Of a DNA stretch of 62,000 bases, positions 1-11,038 are shown piece after piece (the first letter of the stretch is position 1; the number at the start of each line of letters is the position of its first letter). The notes under the pieces were generated by a model, which was given only the letters and a program-made list of their open reading frames with translations, did not search any database and had not been told where the DNA came from. The DNA comes from Tubiluchus corallicola (taxonomy: Eukaryota; Priapulida; Priapulimorpha; Priapulimorphida; Tubiluchidae). Both the position numbers and the translations under genes were made by a program. The DNA lies in NCBI GenBank assembly GCA_030141605.1, contig JAQGDQ010000028.1:7501-69500 (forward strand). Direction: 5' to 3'.

Positions 1-162
1 AATTGCAAAATTTGTAGTTAACCGAAGTTACATGAGAGCGCGCTGGCAAGTAATTAAAAATTGCGCATTTAAAGGTGGCAATCTGGGCTCAAACTTTTAG
101 CTGCGCGACTATTTTGTAATGTACTGTGTTCATTGTGAGTGTGGCTGACCTGCAATTTTTAA

Positions 163-994
163 CTCTTAACAGACAAAGTGATTATATTACCGACCAAGCG
201 GGGTAAAAACTTACCCCATGAAAGTTTTGCTCAATATGTGTTACAAACTGGATAGAATGACCAACTGGTAATTGAGGTACTCCTATTAATACAAAACCAA
301 GTTTTGTGGCAAGTTGGCAATGGTATATATGCGCATCAAGGATAAAAAGAGGCTTTCCATCATTGCACTATATTGTTGATGCTATACTATTTATGCTTGG
401 TTTTTCAAGTCTTGTGAAAATTTTTATAATAGCCTAACGATGTTCACTGTTTAGTTCTAAAACATCCACTTCGTTTTCACCTGCTGGATTTTCTAAAATT
501 TTATCTTCATCAGCTTCTAGCTTAGTCACCTGTGCAGCTAAAGTTCCCGCCATATTCATTACTAAATTACTAAAACTACTCAACTTCATTAGTAAATGAA
601 GAATGTCCACAAACTTTAACATGAAATTTCCTCAACAGATCGTTAGGGAAATCTCTTTGCAGAACTGCAGGCCGATTTGGAGGTTTACAACACTTCTCAG
701 TTTTAAAAGTAAACGCATGGTGCTGCCAGAAAGAAAAACACTGCAAATTAAATTCCAAAATTTTGCCTACATAAAAAACCAAAGGGTTACCCCACATCAG
801 GTAATATCTGGCACCCGTGCTTTGTAAAAAAGCATGAATAATACTTTTAACAAAACCAAGGTATGGTTGCATAACAAATCGAAAACTATTTAATCACTAC
901 TAGCTTGAAAAGTTTGCGTTGTGCATATCAATATAAAAAAATGTGAGAAAACACTCCTGGGGTAATTTTTTACCCCGCCTTGGTCGGCTAAGGG
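163..994. mobile_element. piggyBac-like element flanked by TTAA
   Basis: TTAA at 159-162 and 995-998 border ends reading CTCTTA and TAAGGG. A long subterminal inverted pair supports one unit: ACCGACCAAGCGGGGTAAAA at 189 onward and its complement at 959-989. Minus-strand open stretches (872-576, 622-434, then a segment reading KPLFILDAHIYHCQLATKLG) suggest remnants of a coding region, but I cannot align them to a transposase. It is probably a decayed or non-autonomous copy. Confidence 0.5.
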
Positions 995-2539
995 TTAATT
1001 GAGCAACTTTCAGCCAAACGCGCAGTAGTTAAGCGAAAGAAAAAGGCAGTGTCTTACGAAGAGGCGTACGAGAACAAAGAAAATCAAATTAATGAAGATA
1101 AATAATAAATTATCGTCTTTGCTGCCATCTTTTAAAAGTTTCAGTAACAGATTCTGATATTGGAGATCAAATAATTACGAAGTTTGAAGTTAACTGCACA
1201 TTCAAACACTTTTTAGTACAAGCGATTAACACATTTCTGCTGCCCAATGCTTTTTTGTATTTTGGATTTCTAGTATTTTAACTGAACTAGCGCTTCAATT
1301 TATTGACTTTTTATGCGGTTTTTGTTCTTAAATTAACGTGTACCAGTATATTGTTACTACACGAGTGAACGGAAATATTGCGTGATTATGTTATAAAACA
1401 TATCACCGTAAGTTTACATAAGAGCATGTTGTAAGGGAAGGCCATCTAGACAAGAGTCGATTCTCCGAAGTAGTGTATTGTCTGCACTTAATGTCAAGAT
1501 AGATTGAATATATATATAATTTATTTGCCATAAAATAGATTACAAAAAAATCACAGTCCTCAGTGTTCAAAAAATTTTCAATACTAAAACACTGTTAAAG
1601 GCAAATGCGTCTGGTGCAAAACTATAAACTACTAGTGCATAAAATTATAAATAAAAGCAATTATATACATACAATATTATACATAGGCACCATCCATTAG
1701 TAAAGTACATCATGATACACACATAATACATTACACAATACATAGGTACAATATAATAAATAAAATACATAATAAGTGTAAGACTAAATTTTCATCAATT
1801 ATCACAATATGCGCAATACATTAGTATGTAATAATTAAAGGACAAGAAAAGGGGTACCTGAAGTAGGTTTCAGAAAAATCGCCTTGAAAAATAATATTGC
1901 TTTACAGCATTTTAATCGTATATTGTACTTGTGTTAAAAAGAATTTTTGTTTGTTTCCATTTTAATACTCCCGCAATACTGTTCCGAAGTCGCCATTACA
2001 TGACGTCACTTACGCAAATCAGGAGAAGAAAAGGCAATGGTAAATTATGCCCCAAAAAGCTTTCCATGCAAATTTATATTACTTAGCATTTCGCTTTAAT
2101 ACTGAAAAGACTTATGTAACTAGAAATAATAATTTAAAATATTTGTGCCAATTGGTAAAATATCCGAAACGCATAATCCGAAAACGTGTTTTTAATATTA
2201 TTGACAATATACAGTAATCTAAGATTTTACTTGGGTCTAGTTAGTAACATGTGTAGTGCGCATGATCTGATTATTTTTTCGAACTTCACGCAATGTTATC
2301 AAACGACCTACCATTAAAATGGTTGCGCTTAACCGTCATCGCGAGAGACTAAATTTACAAATTTTATACAGCGTTACTGCTGACGCAAGCCCAGCAACCA
2401 AAAAGGCAGTATGTAAATGGTATAAAATTTCAAGACGAGCTTTATGTGTAAGTGGAGGGTTTTCTTGTGCTTTAACAAAAATTACTTTCACAGATAGCCG
2501 TTTTATTTCACGAATTATTAGAACGAAATTATAATTATT
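995..2539. other. No gene seen; AT-rich, TACATA-rich tract
   Basis: The stretch is AT-rich with no convincing exon. About 1655-1830 is low-complexity, with repeated ACATAATACATTACAC-like words. The 71-codon frame at 2319 has no family resemblance. Confidence 0.4.
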
Positions 2540-2589
2540 CTCTTTCAGTTATTGGGCACATGGGTACAAAAAATTTGAATTACAGAAGT

Positions 2590-3076
2590 TAACGCCATTT
2601 ACATGCATTGGTTTTTGAAATTTCCTTAGTTGGCGTTATTCAGTTTCTTTTTAAAAATAGCTAGTGTTTCTGAATGTTTGATTGTAGATGTGAGGGAGTT
2701 CCATTGATAAACTGCTTGTTTGCCTAGTGAATTTATTACCAAATTTATTGTTTGTTTAAATTTTCTTGGGGTTATTAGTACTGCTGTTCTGATCAGTAGC
2801 TGAGAAAAAAGGAAGTTCGTTATTTTTGAAGAGGATGTTGAGGCCTTTAATATAATTATATAAAAATATTAAAGTGTGATAGTCCTGCTGAGATTCTAAC
2901 GTCGGGATTTTCATTAAAGTTCTTAAAGTTGTTTCTGAATAGTTGTTTTTTGTGGACGCTTTATAGGAGTAACCAGAAATCTGTTTTAGCGCATATTTTT
3001 GAAGTGTGCTTAATTTCGAAAAATATTCTGGTTTGACATTTTGTAGTAACATGCAATCATGTAAAAAGTCGGCCAT
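2590..3076 (-). mobile_element. LINE remnant, C-terminus of a CR1/jockey-type reverse transcriptase ORF
   Basis: On the minus strand, FSKLSTLQKYALKQISGYSY, then a segment ending LIFLYNYIKGLN, and in a shifted frame WNSLTSTIKHSETLAIFKKK followed by a stop at 2626-2628, match the standard 3' end of CR1/jockey-like LINE ORF2. The Trp-Asn-Ser-Leu and Phe-Lys-Lys-Lys signatures are clear. At least one frameshift and in-frame stops show it is dead. The upstream RT domain is not present here. Confidence 0.75.
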
Positions 3077-3429
3077 TACTAATGTTTTATATACTTATGA
3101 GAATTTTTGTGTGCTTTGTCAGTTGTCATGAAAGAGCTTTTAAAATTGTCTTTTCGGTAATCGCTGGGCTTGTTATTGGGCGAGCACAGTTTGTCGGATG
3201 TCTATTTGTCTTTTTATGAATTAATAATATATGCATCCTCTTCATTGTGCATCATAGGGCCATTAAAAATTGCATGTATGCGCGGGACCGTGGATACCGT
3301 GGATACACACGATCCTCTTCACCAAAACGGCGAGCAAACTGACATCAATAAAAAGTGCCAGTTTGCAAGATCAAAAACACGTGCTTTATTCACTTTGTAC
3401 GTACATAAATTTCTTCTTTTCCACTAATC

Positions 3430-4990
3430 AACGATTACTGTTACTGTTTAATTATCTTTCATTACACCGCAAGAGCTCTGTGACATACAGTCGAACTTTT
3501 CTTAATTTATCTATGTGGGTATCAAAAATATCTTGTGCAGATAATCTCCATATATTAATGTATATTGACCTACATTCAAACATATGTTCTGTAGTATCAT
3601 TTGCAAAATGACAGAAAGAACAATTGAACATTTCAAATCTTCTTTGTACGAGTTTTTAAAATGTGCTTTTAGATCAGTCATGTTCAACCTTATAGCCATA
3701 ATTTCTTTCATCTCATCTAAACGGTATTTTAACACATAGACTTGCCTTTGAAAACTGTTGTTTTTTAGAAATCTTAATTTTTTCATGTTCTCTGTTTTAA
3801 TTTTAAGTTCATTTTTGAGAAACACATCAATTTCGCTTTTTATGTACTTCTTTGATTTAGACTTTTTGGCTGAATTTATATCAATTATATTTAGGTCAAT
3901 TTTGTATTTGATCATAATATCCTTAATTTCAGAGTACCAACATTTATTAAAATTGTTACTTATTTGTACTCTTAAAACCTGCTTAGCCAACCTTTCATCA
4001 TTTTGAATTCATTAATAAGTGATAGAACATTAATTTTTTACATTCTACTCTACATAACATAGGCCATGTCTGCGTTTCATCTAGCATGCCCCAATGTGGC
4101 GTAATGTTTTTTGGCACAAGATTTTTGATAATGCGCCTCTCTTAATACTCTTAAACATATTTACTTCTGTTTGAGTGAGGTTAATCCAAGTCTCACTATT
4201 ATTTGTTAAAGATGGAACAACCACATTTTGGTATAACATTAAACGTACAGCTGTTACAGAAAAACCTACTTTTGTCTCACTACCAATAGCCATCACCTCA
4301 GATATGATAAATTTCATACGCTCTTTCCTTTTTTCAAACATCAAATAATTATTTTTAGTATTAAACCAGTCTTCCACATATTTATATTCATTTGTTTTTT
4401 TATTTGTCCATTCTTTATGTTCAGTACTAATTCTTTCGTATTTTGTTTTTTTGTCATATTAATCACCATATACTTTGTTTTTTTTAATTAAACGACAGCA
4501 TTTTTTTAGTTTCTATTTCTCTGAAATCCTGAACAGCTTTGCTTACAGTTTTTCACTGCCAACAGATAAAACACCGTCTACATATAACAGCGTACCTATT
4601 TGTAAATCTGGACCTAACATAGTAACGCGGTGACTTTTTATATCTATAATGTTATTCATTGAAATGCCGCATAATACCGCTCCAATGGGTGTGCCTTGTC
4701 TGACATTTTCAATTTATTTAATATTTTCTGTGAATTTAATAGGCGTATTAATTAAACCATTGGCTTCACTATTTAATTTGTACATTAAAAAAGAAGGGGG
4801 CCTAAACCGATGCGTGACAAAGGCACCAAACGAAGTTGGAAAATTGGTTTTATGCGCCCTATTCCATTTGTTTACTTCTGTGAGGAAGGAGTCGAAGGAC
4901 GTATAAGTATACTGTACTAATAATTTAATAGTTTGATCGTAAATCATTATTTTAAACAACTTTCCTTTACTAAGATTTGCCTAAGTATGG
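3430..4990 (-). mobile_element. Second LINE remnant: reverse transcriptase palm to zinc-knuckle tail
   Basis: Reading the minus strand from high to low coordinates, in shifting frames: a MYKLNSEANG motif (about 4800), VRQGTPIGAVLCGISMNN (about 4690), an active-site region reading YVDG where YxDD is expected (about 4580), a DWFNTKNNYL thumb segment, VGFSVTAVRLMLYQNVVVPS (about 4230), TPHWGMLDETQTWPMLCRVE (about 4070), RLNMTDLKAHFKN (about 3680), and a C-x2-C-x8-H-x3-C knuckle in CSFCHFANDTTEHMFEC (about 3590). The order matches a non-LTR retrotransposon ORF2. Frameshifts, stops and the changed catalytic motif make it inactive. Confidence 0.78.
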
Positions 4991-5519
4991 TTAGTTCGAC
5001 ATAGAAAATAATCAGAAAGAGGTGGGGTGGTGAAAGATCGGGTCACTTGGCAACCATCCTGTCCATCCCTTAGTGATAAAAAAATAACACTGTCGATGAA
5101 TTAAAAATTGGTGTTAGTAGCATTTAGAGAGAGACAGCTTGCTAAAAAGACATTTGCTCACAACAAAATTTAACATTCAAAATTCTTTCAAAGTTTCCAC
5201 GGAGAAATTAAAACCTCACTGGACCTCAGTTAATCTTACTGCGGATTTATTATTATTTTCAACGCGCCAAAACTTCCTCAGTAGTACGTGTAAGCGGTTC
5301 AACCAAAATATGCATATTTGAAATGTAATGAATGTAATGAATGGAAGTCGAGATATACAGCATGAAATAATTATACATGTGAACAGACACTTGTTTTGTA
5401 TTGACGATGCCATATATGATGCAATTCTGCATCTCCTACTGAGGAATGGAGATAAAAAAATGGCCGGCAGAAAATGTGGCATAGGCAGAAAGGGCAAAAA
5501 TGAAATGGAAAGGTAAGAA

Positions 5520-5718
5520 AAGTGGCCCTTAAATCCTATCTCGAACACTAACACACAGCCCTCTATCTGCAATATGATTAAAACTCTCCAAAAAGTAGCT
5601 CTAAATGAACTCAGGTGCCACCGTTTTCCTATTTTTGCCCGTATTTTTTTCAATGTTATATCAATTTATATGTATGTTTGAGTTGCTGTGGAATAAATTC
5701 ATAATTCATAATTCAGTA
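5520..5718 (+). repeat. LINE/SINE-type 3' tail ending in an AATTCAT repeat
   Basis: A segment ending GTTGCTGTGGAATAAATTCA, followed by repeated ATAATTC, looks like the 3' terminus of a non-LTR element or a SINE mobilised by one. The preceding text (CACCGTTTTCCTATTTTTGC) is typical of such tails. The 5' limit is uncertain. Confidence 0.4.
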
Positions 5719-6715
5719 TTTATTGCGCGACAGCTGCTGCGATGCACAATGTAGTTACACTGTCGGCTTTCTGCGTCAGTTCAAATTGTGCCGTTTTATA
5801 ATTAACTCGATTCGTTTTTTTAAACGAATTTTGATTCACCACACATTAGGCCTATGACTTATGTAAGCCACCTATCATAGGTGCGCAATATACCATGATT
5901 GCTTGAGGTTGTAGCAAAATTTTGTTCATTTTCAGCATTCATTGCATCGACGAAACTCTTTGTTACTTTAATATCACCATATGCACAGAAGCATGGCTGG
6001 GCAGGTTAGTATGTATGAGCAATTTAAACGCTCAGTTGCTACTGATCACAGTTCTGAGTTTCCTTTAGGTTTCTTAGTATTCAGTTTGCTATAATAACAC
6101 AAAAGATTTCCATAAAAACTTAGTTAATAATAGTTACAATGTATATCATTGCTGGGGAATCCGGGACCGGGAGAGTGGTCACAGTGTACGTTTAATGACA
6201 GTCACTAACGGATGTTAAATAATGGATGACCTGGTCAGTAAATGAATGTGTGACCACCAGGAAAATAGCTTCTTAGTGGTCTCATTAACAATACTGCTTC
6301 CTGCTATTTATCCATTAAATTTGTTCTGGGAAAATGTTTATGCAACCGATAGTGGCTAAAGTACCTCTGCTAATTCAGCATTTGGTTTAAGGGTTCGTTC
6401 TTGGCCTAAAGTAGATTCCGGCCCCGCCATAACTACATTAGAGCAAGCTTTATTACAAGTACTGTATCCTTGTTTGCAGAGTCACAGAGTCACGTGAATG
6501 CGCTTTTTATCTGAAAAAATCTTTAATATTTAGATAGGTTCCGATCATGCACAGTCGTTAGAATCGAAATTTAGCAAAAACTATCTTATATAATGAAATT
6601 CCTTTTTTATAAAATAAAAATTGATATTAATACTGATCTCACTCAGGTAACCTAGGTGTTGTATTTGTTTTAACTCAATAGCTGTGAACAGTAGCAAAAG
6701 CTTATATGTTGTAGC
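5719..6715. other. No feature seen
   Basis: Non-coding AT-rich sequence; no exon, repeat boundary or RNA gene could be supported. Confidence 0.4.
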
Positions 6716-7760
6716 TTGTGTGAATCTGCTTTGCTCTTGTTATTGTTATTGCTGCTGCTGGCGCTGATTTTTTTCTATTGTATGTCATCGTCGTCATCAT
6801 CACAGCTACATGTGCTGCTGATCACGTCGATGATCATTGTGATCATGATGGCAACAGTGGTGATGATAATAATGAAGGTATTATTTTATCTTTTGTGTTG
6901 TAATACACAATATACTATTATGTTGATAGTAGGTTCGCTCAAATTCAACATTGGTGTGATTGGTGCATGTAAGTAGAGCAAGATCAAAAATGTTTTTCCC
7001 ATCTTAAGTTCTTAACACATCTCACTACTTGAACATGATAGTGATAATAATGGTGGTGATAATGACGACGACAGTAATAACAATAATTATGCCATATTAT
7101 TAAAATACACTCATTCAAATGAATAATACTATAGCTTTGCATTGCTTTACTAGCACACAAAGCACATTGGGAACTAGCAAAAATTAGGATAAAGCAAAAA
7201 TTTGAGTTTTTAAATATAATACAGTGTGTCAGTATTCTGAGTAAGAGTGCCACATTTAAGCTGAACCTTTCTACTGCTGCTGTTGTCGATCCTATTGATA
7301 TAGTTGTAGCTGCTGCTGTTGCTATTGCTGCTGAAGCTAATTCGTGTTGTCTGTTGTTTTTGCTGGTTTACAAATGACTATTGTTGTCATCGTTTATTGA
7401 CATTGACGGCGACGGCATTGCTGACGATGACAATGGGGGTAATGGTAGCAATCGCAATGACAATGAGGAGTGACAGAGACGACTGATGGTGGTGATGAAG
7501 ACAACAGTGATGATGAGAGTGATTATGACGGTGGTGATGATAACAACAGCGGTGATAGTTATCTAGGCTGGTTTTTTAACCGGCTACATATTTTACTTGT
7601 GATTCACAAGTTGCAAGTTTGAGACTTTGAGTCTCCAGCCTTTTATTCTCATTTTTTATTGCTCAGAGCAAGCAAATTATAGAGAATATCTGCGATATGA
7701 AGACGTGATGATAATGATGATGATGACGGCGACGACGATTATGATGGTGGCAGCAGATTT
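6716..7760. repeat. Trinucleotide-rich low-complexity region (GATGAT/GCTGCT)
   Basis: Patchy imperfect runs of GAT, GTG, GCT and GAC triplets occur at 6730-6880, 7035-7080, 7270-7340, 7400-7560 and 7700-7750. Open frames here are poly-Leu, poly-Ser or poly-Met artefacts of the repeats. Confidence 0.6.
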
Positions 7761-8077
7761 TTATATACATAAAATTCAAAAGAAAATTTTAGAAAACTTG
7801 AAATCAAAATGGCTTAAGCAAATCACTTTTTTAAACGGGTACACAATTAAAACCAAATTGGTGTAGCTCACAAAACTTTTGTCAAAAATACAAAGTGAAT
7901 CTACTTTAAAAACAATACATGATCAGATCGTTATCTTCATCATTAATTTCATCATTATCTTGTCTATGCAATAAATAAGACCATTTAAAAGTAAATAAAA
8001 AAAGAAGCAAGGAGTTCCGTAGCTCTCAATAGAAATTCTTAGTTTTAGTCTTTACTATGAAGTAGTTTCTATTTCAG

Positions 8078-8391
8078 TTCACTCAAAGATGGAATCGTAT
8101 AGGATGTCTCCACCAGGGACATTTGGCTGGATACTCATGAGCATGGGAAGCGCCATTACTGGCGCGTATAACATCACACAGTACATGCGTGCCGAGAATG
8201 GCATACTACCAGTTGAGAATCAACCACCGAGTCAAGCTATCATGCCAGCAGAACAAGCCCCCCTTCAAGGCGAACTTAACCAAGTCACACCAATGATTTG
8301 TGACACTCCTGCTAGTGACCATGTTATTAATAATGTGGATGCTGGATCGTCAGATGAAGCCAGTGTTCATAGTTCTCTGCTCGATTTATAG
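8078..8391 (+). CDS. Plus-strand terminal-type exon, unknown, one membrane-like segment
   Basis: The acceptor TCTATTTCAG precedes an open frame of about 104 codons. It reads in from a split codon (HSK), so the ATG at 8089 need not be the start. TAG ends it at 8391. The N-terminal part, GTFGWILMSMGSAITGAY, could be the final membrane helix of a transporter-like protein. The rest is polar and Pro/Gln-rich with an acidic end and a Leu-Leu pair (SSDEASVHSSLLDL), like a cytoplasmic tail. Codon content is less AT-rich than the flanks. ATTAAA occurs at about 8876. No upstream exons were recognised. The family is unknown. Confidence 0.5.
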
Positions 8392-9721
8392 TGAAAATCA
8401 AGTGATCTTTTGACTTCTGTTAAGAGTCTAAATACCTAAATTTAATTGTCCTGTGAGTTGTGGCTTATTTACTGTTATCTCAATTAACAGCGCATTTCAC
8501 GTACTGTTATTGACTATTGTAATGTTTACACTGCTCAAAACACAGTTATGAGCATGTGTTTGGAATAGGCCTATAGAAAACACTCATATGAAAATTTCAC
8601 CTTGTCTGTTTGTCTGTCTGTCCAGAATCTAGACTGTAAGTAAGGCGTGAGCTCTGAATTCAACAATGGAATATAGAATTACAATGTCTAGTTTGCGCTC
8701 TCTCTCTCTCTCTCCTCACTTTATCGCTGCTACGAATACAACACTGCTACAATGCTACAAGCATGAGCGAATTCTCTGTTTTTGTCTGTCTAGGCGTATA
8801 GCTGCTAAGGTCTGTATGGTAGGATAGTTGTGAGCCATTTTAATCGATGTAAGACAGACTATAAATCCTTTCTTTATTAAATAACACATTAATTTTGTTT
8901 TCTACTGTACCTGGCCAGAAACCCATTACCTTTAACCAATAATAATTTTAAAGGTTATCTATATAACAGTTTGCTATCTAGCCATTTGATTTTTAGTAGC
9001 AAATGTAGCTTAATATTTTCATGTAACAGTTGTGTTACCAAAGTCGGTCGATTGTGATAACAAAGACCAGTTTCATATGTGATATGTGACATTTTATGTG
9101 AAAAAACGAATTTTTTCTCCATAATTTATTTGAATCAATGCATAAGTGCAAAGTAAAAATAACTTTAACAAAGTAAAACAAGTTTAACAATATTATAACG
9201 GCTAAGTGAATGCAAAATAACAGTACCTGGCCAGTTTAAGCGAAATATTAATAACCTTGGTCGAACATAATTACTTACGACTTGTGCAGCAGTAGCATTG
9301 TGCATAGCAAAAAGTTCTGCGCATACGCCATTGCTCCCCATTAAGTAACAAAACAATTTATATACATACTTGTATTGCCTCTACTATTTTCTCTTTAAGA
9401 GATGCCAAGTAGGTTAGAGCTGATGTATCACATGCAGTAATCAATTAAACAATACATTACAAATAATAATAAATGAATCTAAACTGTTATTTAGGTTACT
9501 GTAGGCTCTGTGCCTGCAACAACAAGATCAACTTTTCTTATTATGTACATGATTAGTCAGTCCATCAATCATTACATACCAAATAATAATGAGTAAGAAT
9601 AAGTTATCATAATTATTACATAGGTTTATTACAAACTTGGAATTTCATTTCCATTGGTCCTTTCATTTACTTTGAAAAATTTAAATGCATTAAATTGTCC
9701 ATTTTGTATCTTAGTAGAAGC

Positions 9722-10707
9722 TAGGGATGCACTGAAACCTGATTTTACTGAACCGAACCGTTACTAAATGTCTCAAACCTTTTTCCCCCAAACCGAATTT
9801 CACATTTTTTTACCGAAACCGAATTGAGGCTAATTTCACAATATTTTTTGCCAAAACCAATCAAGTTATAATAATAAATTTCAATAGTTACAAGTGGTCT
9901 CAGCACGTTTTTCAAAAGGAGTTTATTTTCACACTTGAAAAGGTAAAATTTTTGTATTATGTAACCCCTTTGATATGTTTACAAATTTCATCTTGATACC
10001 CAAACACTAAATAACCAGCACTTAAATCAGTTTTCATTACCAGAGCACAGTATAATTATTGTAGCTTAATCAGTAACCACATGGCCTACATTTTACTTAT
10101 TGTATCAGGGTCTCAGATATTTTACACTAAACTTCAATCTGCAGTTTAAAAACCTAAGGAATATAAAATCTCATATGCTTGCGTCTGTTATGCGCCATTT
10201 ACCTGCGCTTGACACAGTTACACTTTACTGAACAGTGTTGGCAACTTGACAATAATTATAAATCTACGCAAAATTCACAATTTTCTCTGCTAAGTTGATT
10301 AACAAGAAAACCATGTGTACATGCATCGTAGAAATGAAGATGTCGACAAGTAAACGACTTCAGCGGCATCTAGGCACATCATCTCAAATGGTAAAATTGT
10401 AAGCTACCAGCCTACCACGCGCAAACAGTTGTTGAAAAATTGTCAGTCTATTTTGCCAGGCTTAGTTGCATTGCTTAATGGTGGCATTCGTTGGACAAAA
10501 ATGACAAATTATAATTTTTTTACTAGTCCTGACCAAATTTATTTTAACAAACTCAATTTTGCAAAAGTTGGCCAAATTTTTTAGAAAAACTTTCGGCTGA
10601 AACAAAACTTTATGAAATTTTTTCTATCAACAAAACGAAATGAACAGAAAATTCGTTTCAGTACGGTAACCGAAATCCGGCTGTTTCCAAATTTCGGTGC
10701 ACCCCTA
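9722..10707. mobile_element. hAT-type non-autonomous element at the TRIP11 3' end
   Basis: The ends read TAGGGATGCAC (9722) and, on the complement, TAGGGGTGCACCGAAATTTG (from 10707), the usual hAT terminal form. The 8-bp flanks GTAGAAGC (9714-9721) and GTAGAAGA (10708-10715) are a 7/8 target duplication. Accgaaac-like subterminal motifs recur just inside both ends. I see no transposase, so it is a roughly 986-bp non-autonomous copy. It sits immediately beyond the TRIP11 stop codon. Confidence 0.72.
10538..10543 (-). promoter_or_regulatory. Candidate TRIP11 polyadenylation signal (AATAAA)
   Basis: AATAAA reads on the minus strand about 175 nt past the TRIP11 stop, inside the hAT-type element. 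Another AATAAA lies at 9922-9927. If used, either would be supplied by the transposon. There is no transcript evidence here. Confidence 0.35.
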
Positions 10708-10717
10708 GTAGAAGATC

Positions 10718-11038
10718 TCAAGTTGAATCAGATGGCTGTAAAACATTTTTCAAGATGGCAGAATCCTCACTACGGTCAACAGGAATTGGTGTAAAAGTAG
10801 GCAATGAAGCATACACGGACTTCATTAATAAGTGTTCTTGAGAGTGTTGTCGGGAAGTCCTAACACGTGTAGGTGTACTCGTTGCTCCACCTGGTGGTAA
10901 CGGCGAGATAAATGGATTATGCTGAGCATGGTGTACTTTGCGCTCTACTTCCTCAGCCATCTTCTCGGCAGGTAGTCGTACTGTTGCAGTAGGAGATGAT
11001 TCGTTCTCCAGGAACTGGATGAACATCTGTGAGAAAGA
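10718..11038 (-). CDS. TRIP11: TRIP11 last coding exon and stop
   Basis: This exon is in phase 0 after TGTTTCAG. It codes 106 residues: [16 protein letters not shown], an [11 protein letters not shown] segment and [11 protein letters not shown] near the end, all matching the C-terminal landmarks of the vertebrate protein. The TGA occupies 10720-10718. A hAT-type element begins about 10 bp beyond, so the 3' UTR is transposon sequence. Confidence 0.93.
   Translation of the reverse strand, partial: SFSQMFIQFLENESSPTATVRLPAEKMAEEVERKVHHAQHNPFISPLPPGGATSTPTRVRTSRQHSQEHLLMKSVYASLPTFTPIPVDRSEDSAILKNVLQPSDST

Noticed and set aside
5216-5653. 145-codon minus-strand open frame
   Set aside because: Its translation is hydrophobic low-complexity sequence with no domain or splice context. 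It overlaps a LINE/SINE-type tail on the plus strand.
6716-7866. Short poly-Leu, poly-Ser and poly-Met frames
   Set aside because: Produced by trinucleotide repeats; no start context or splice sites.
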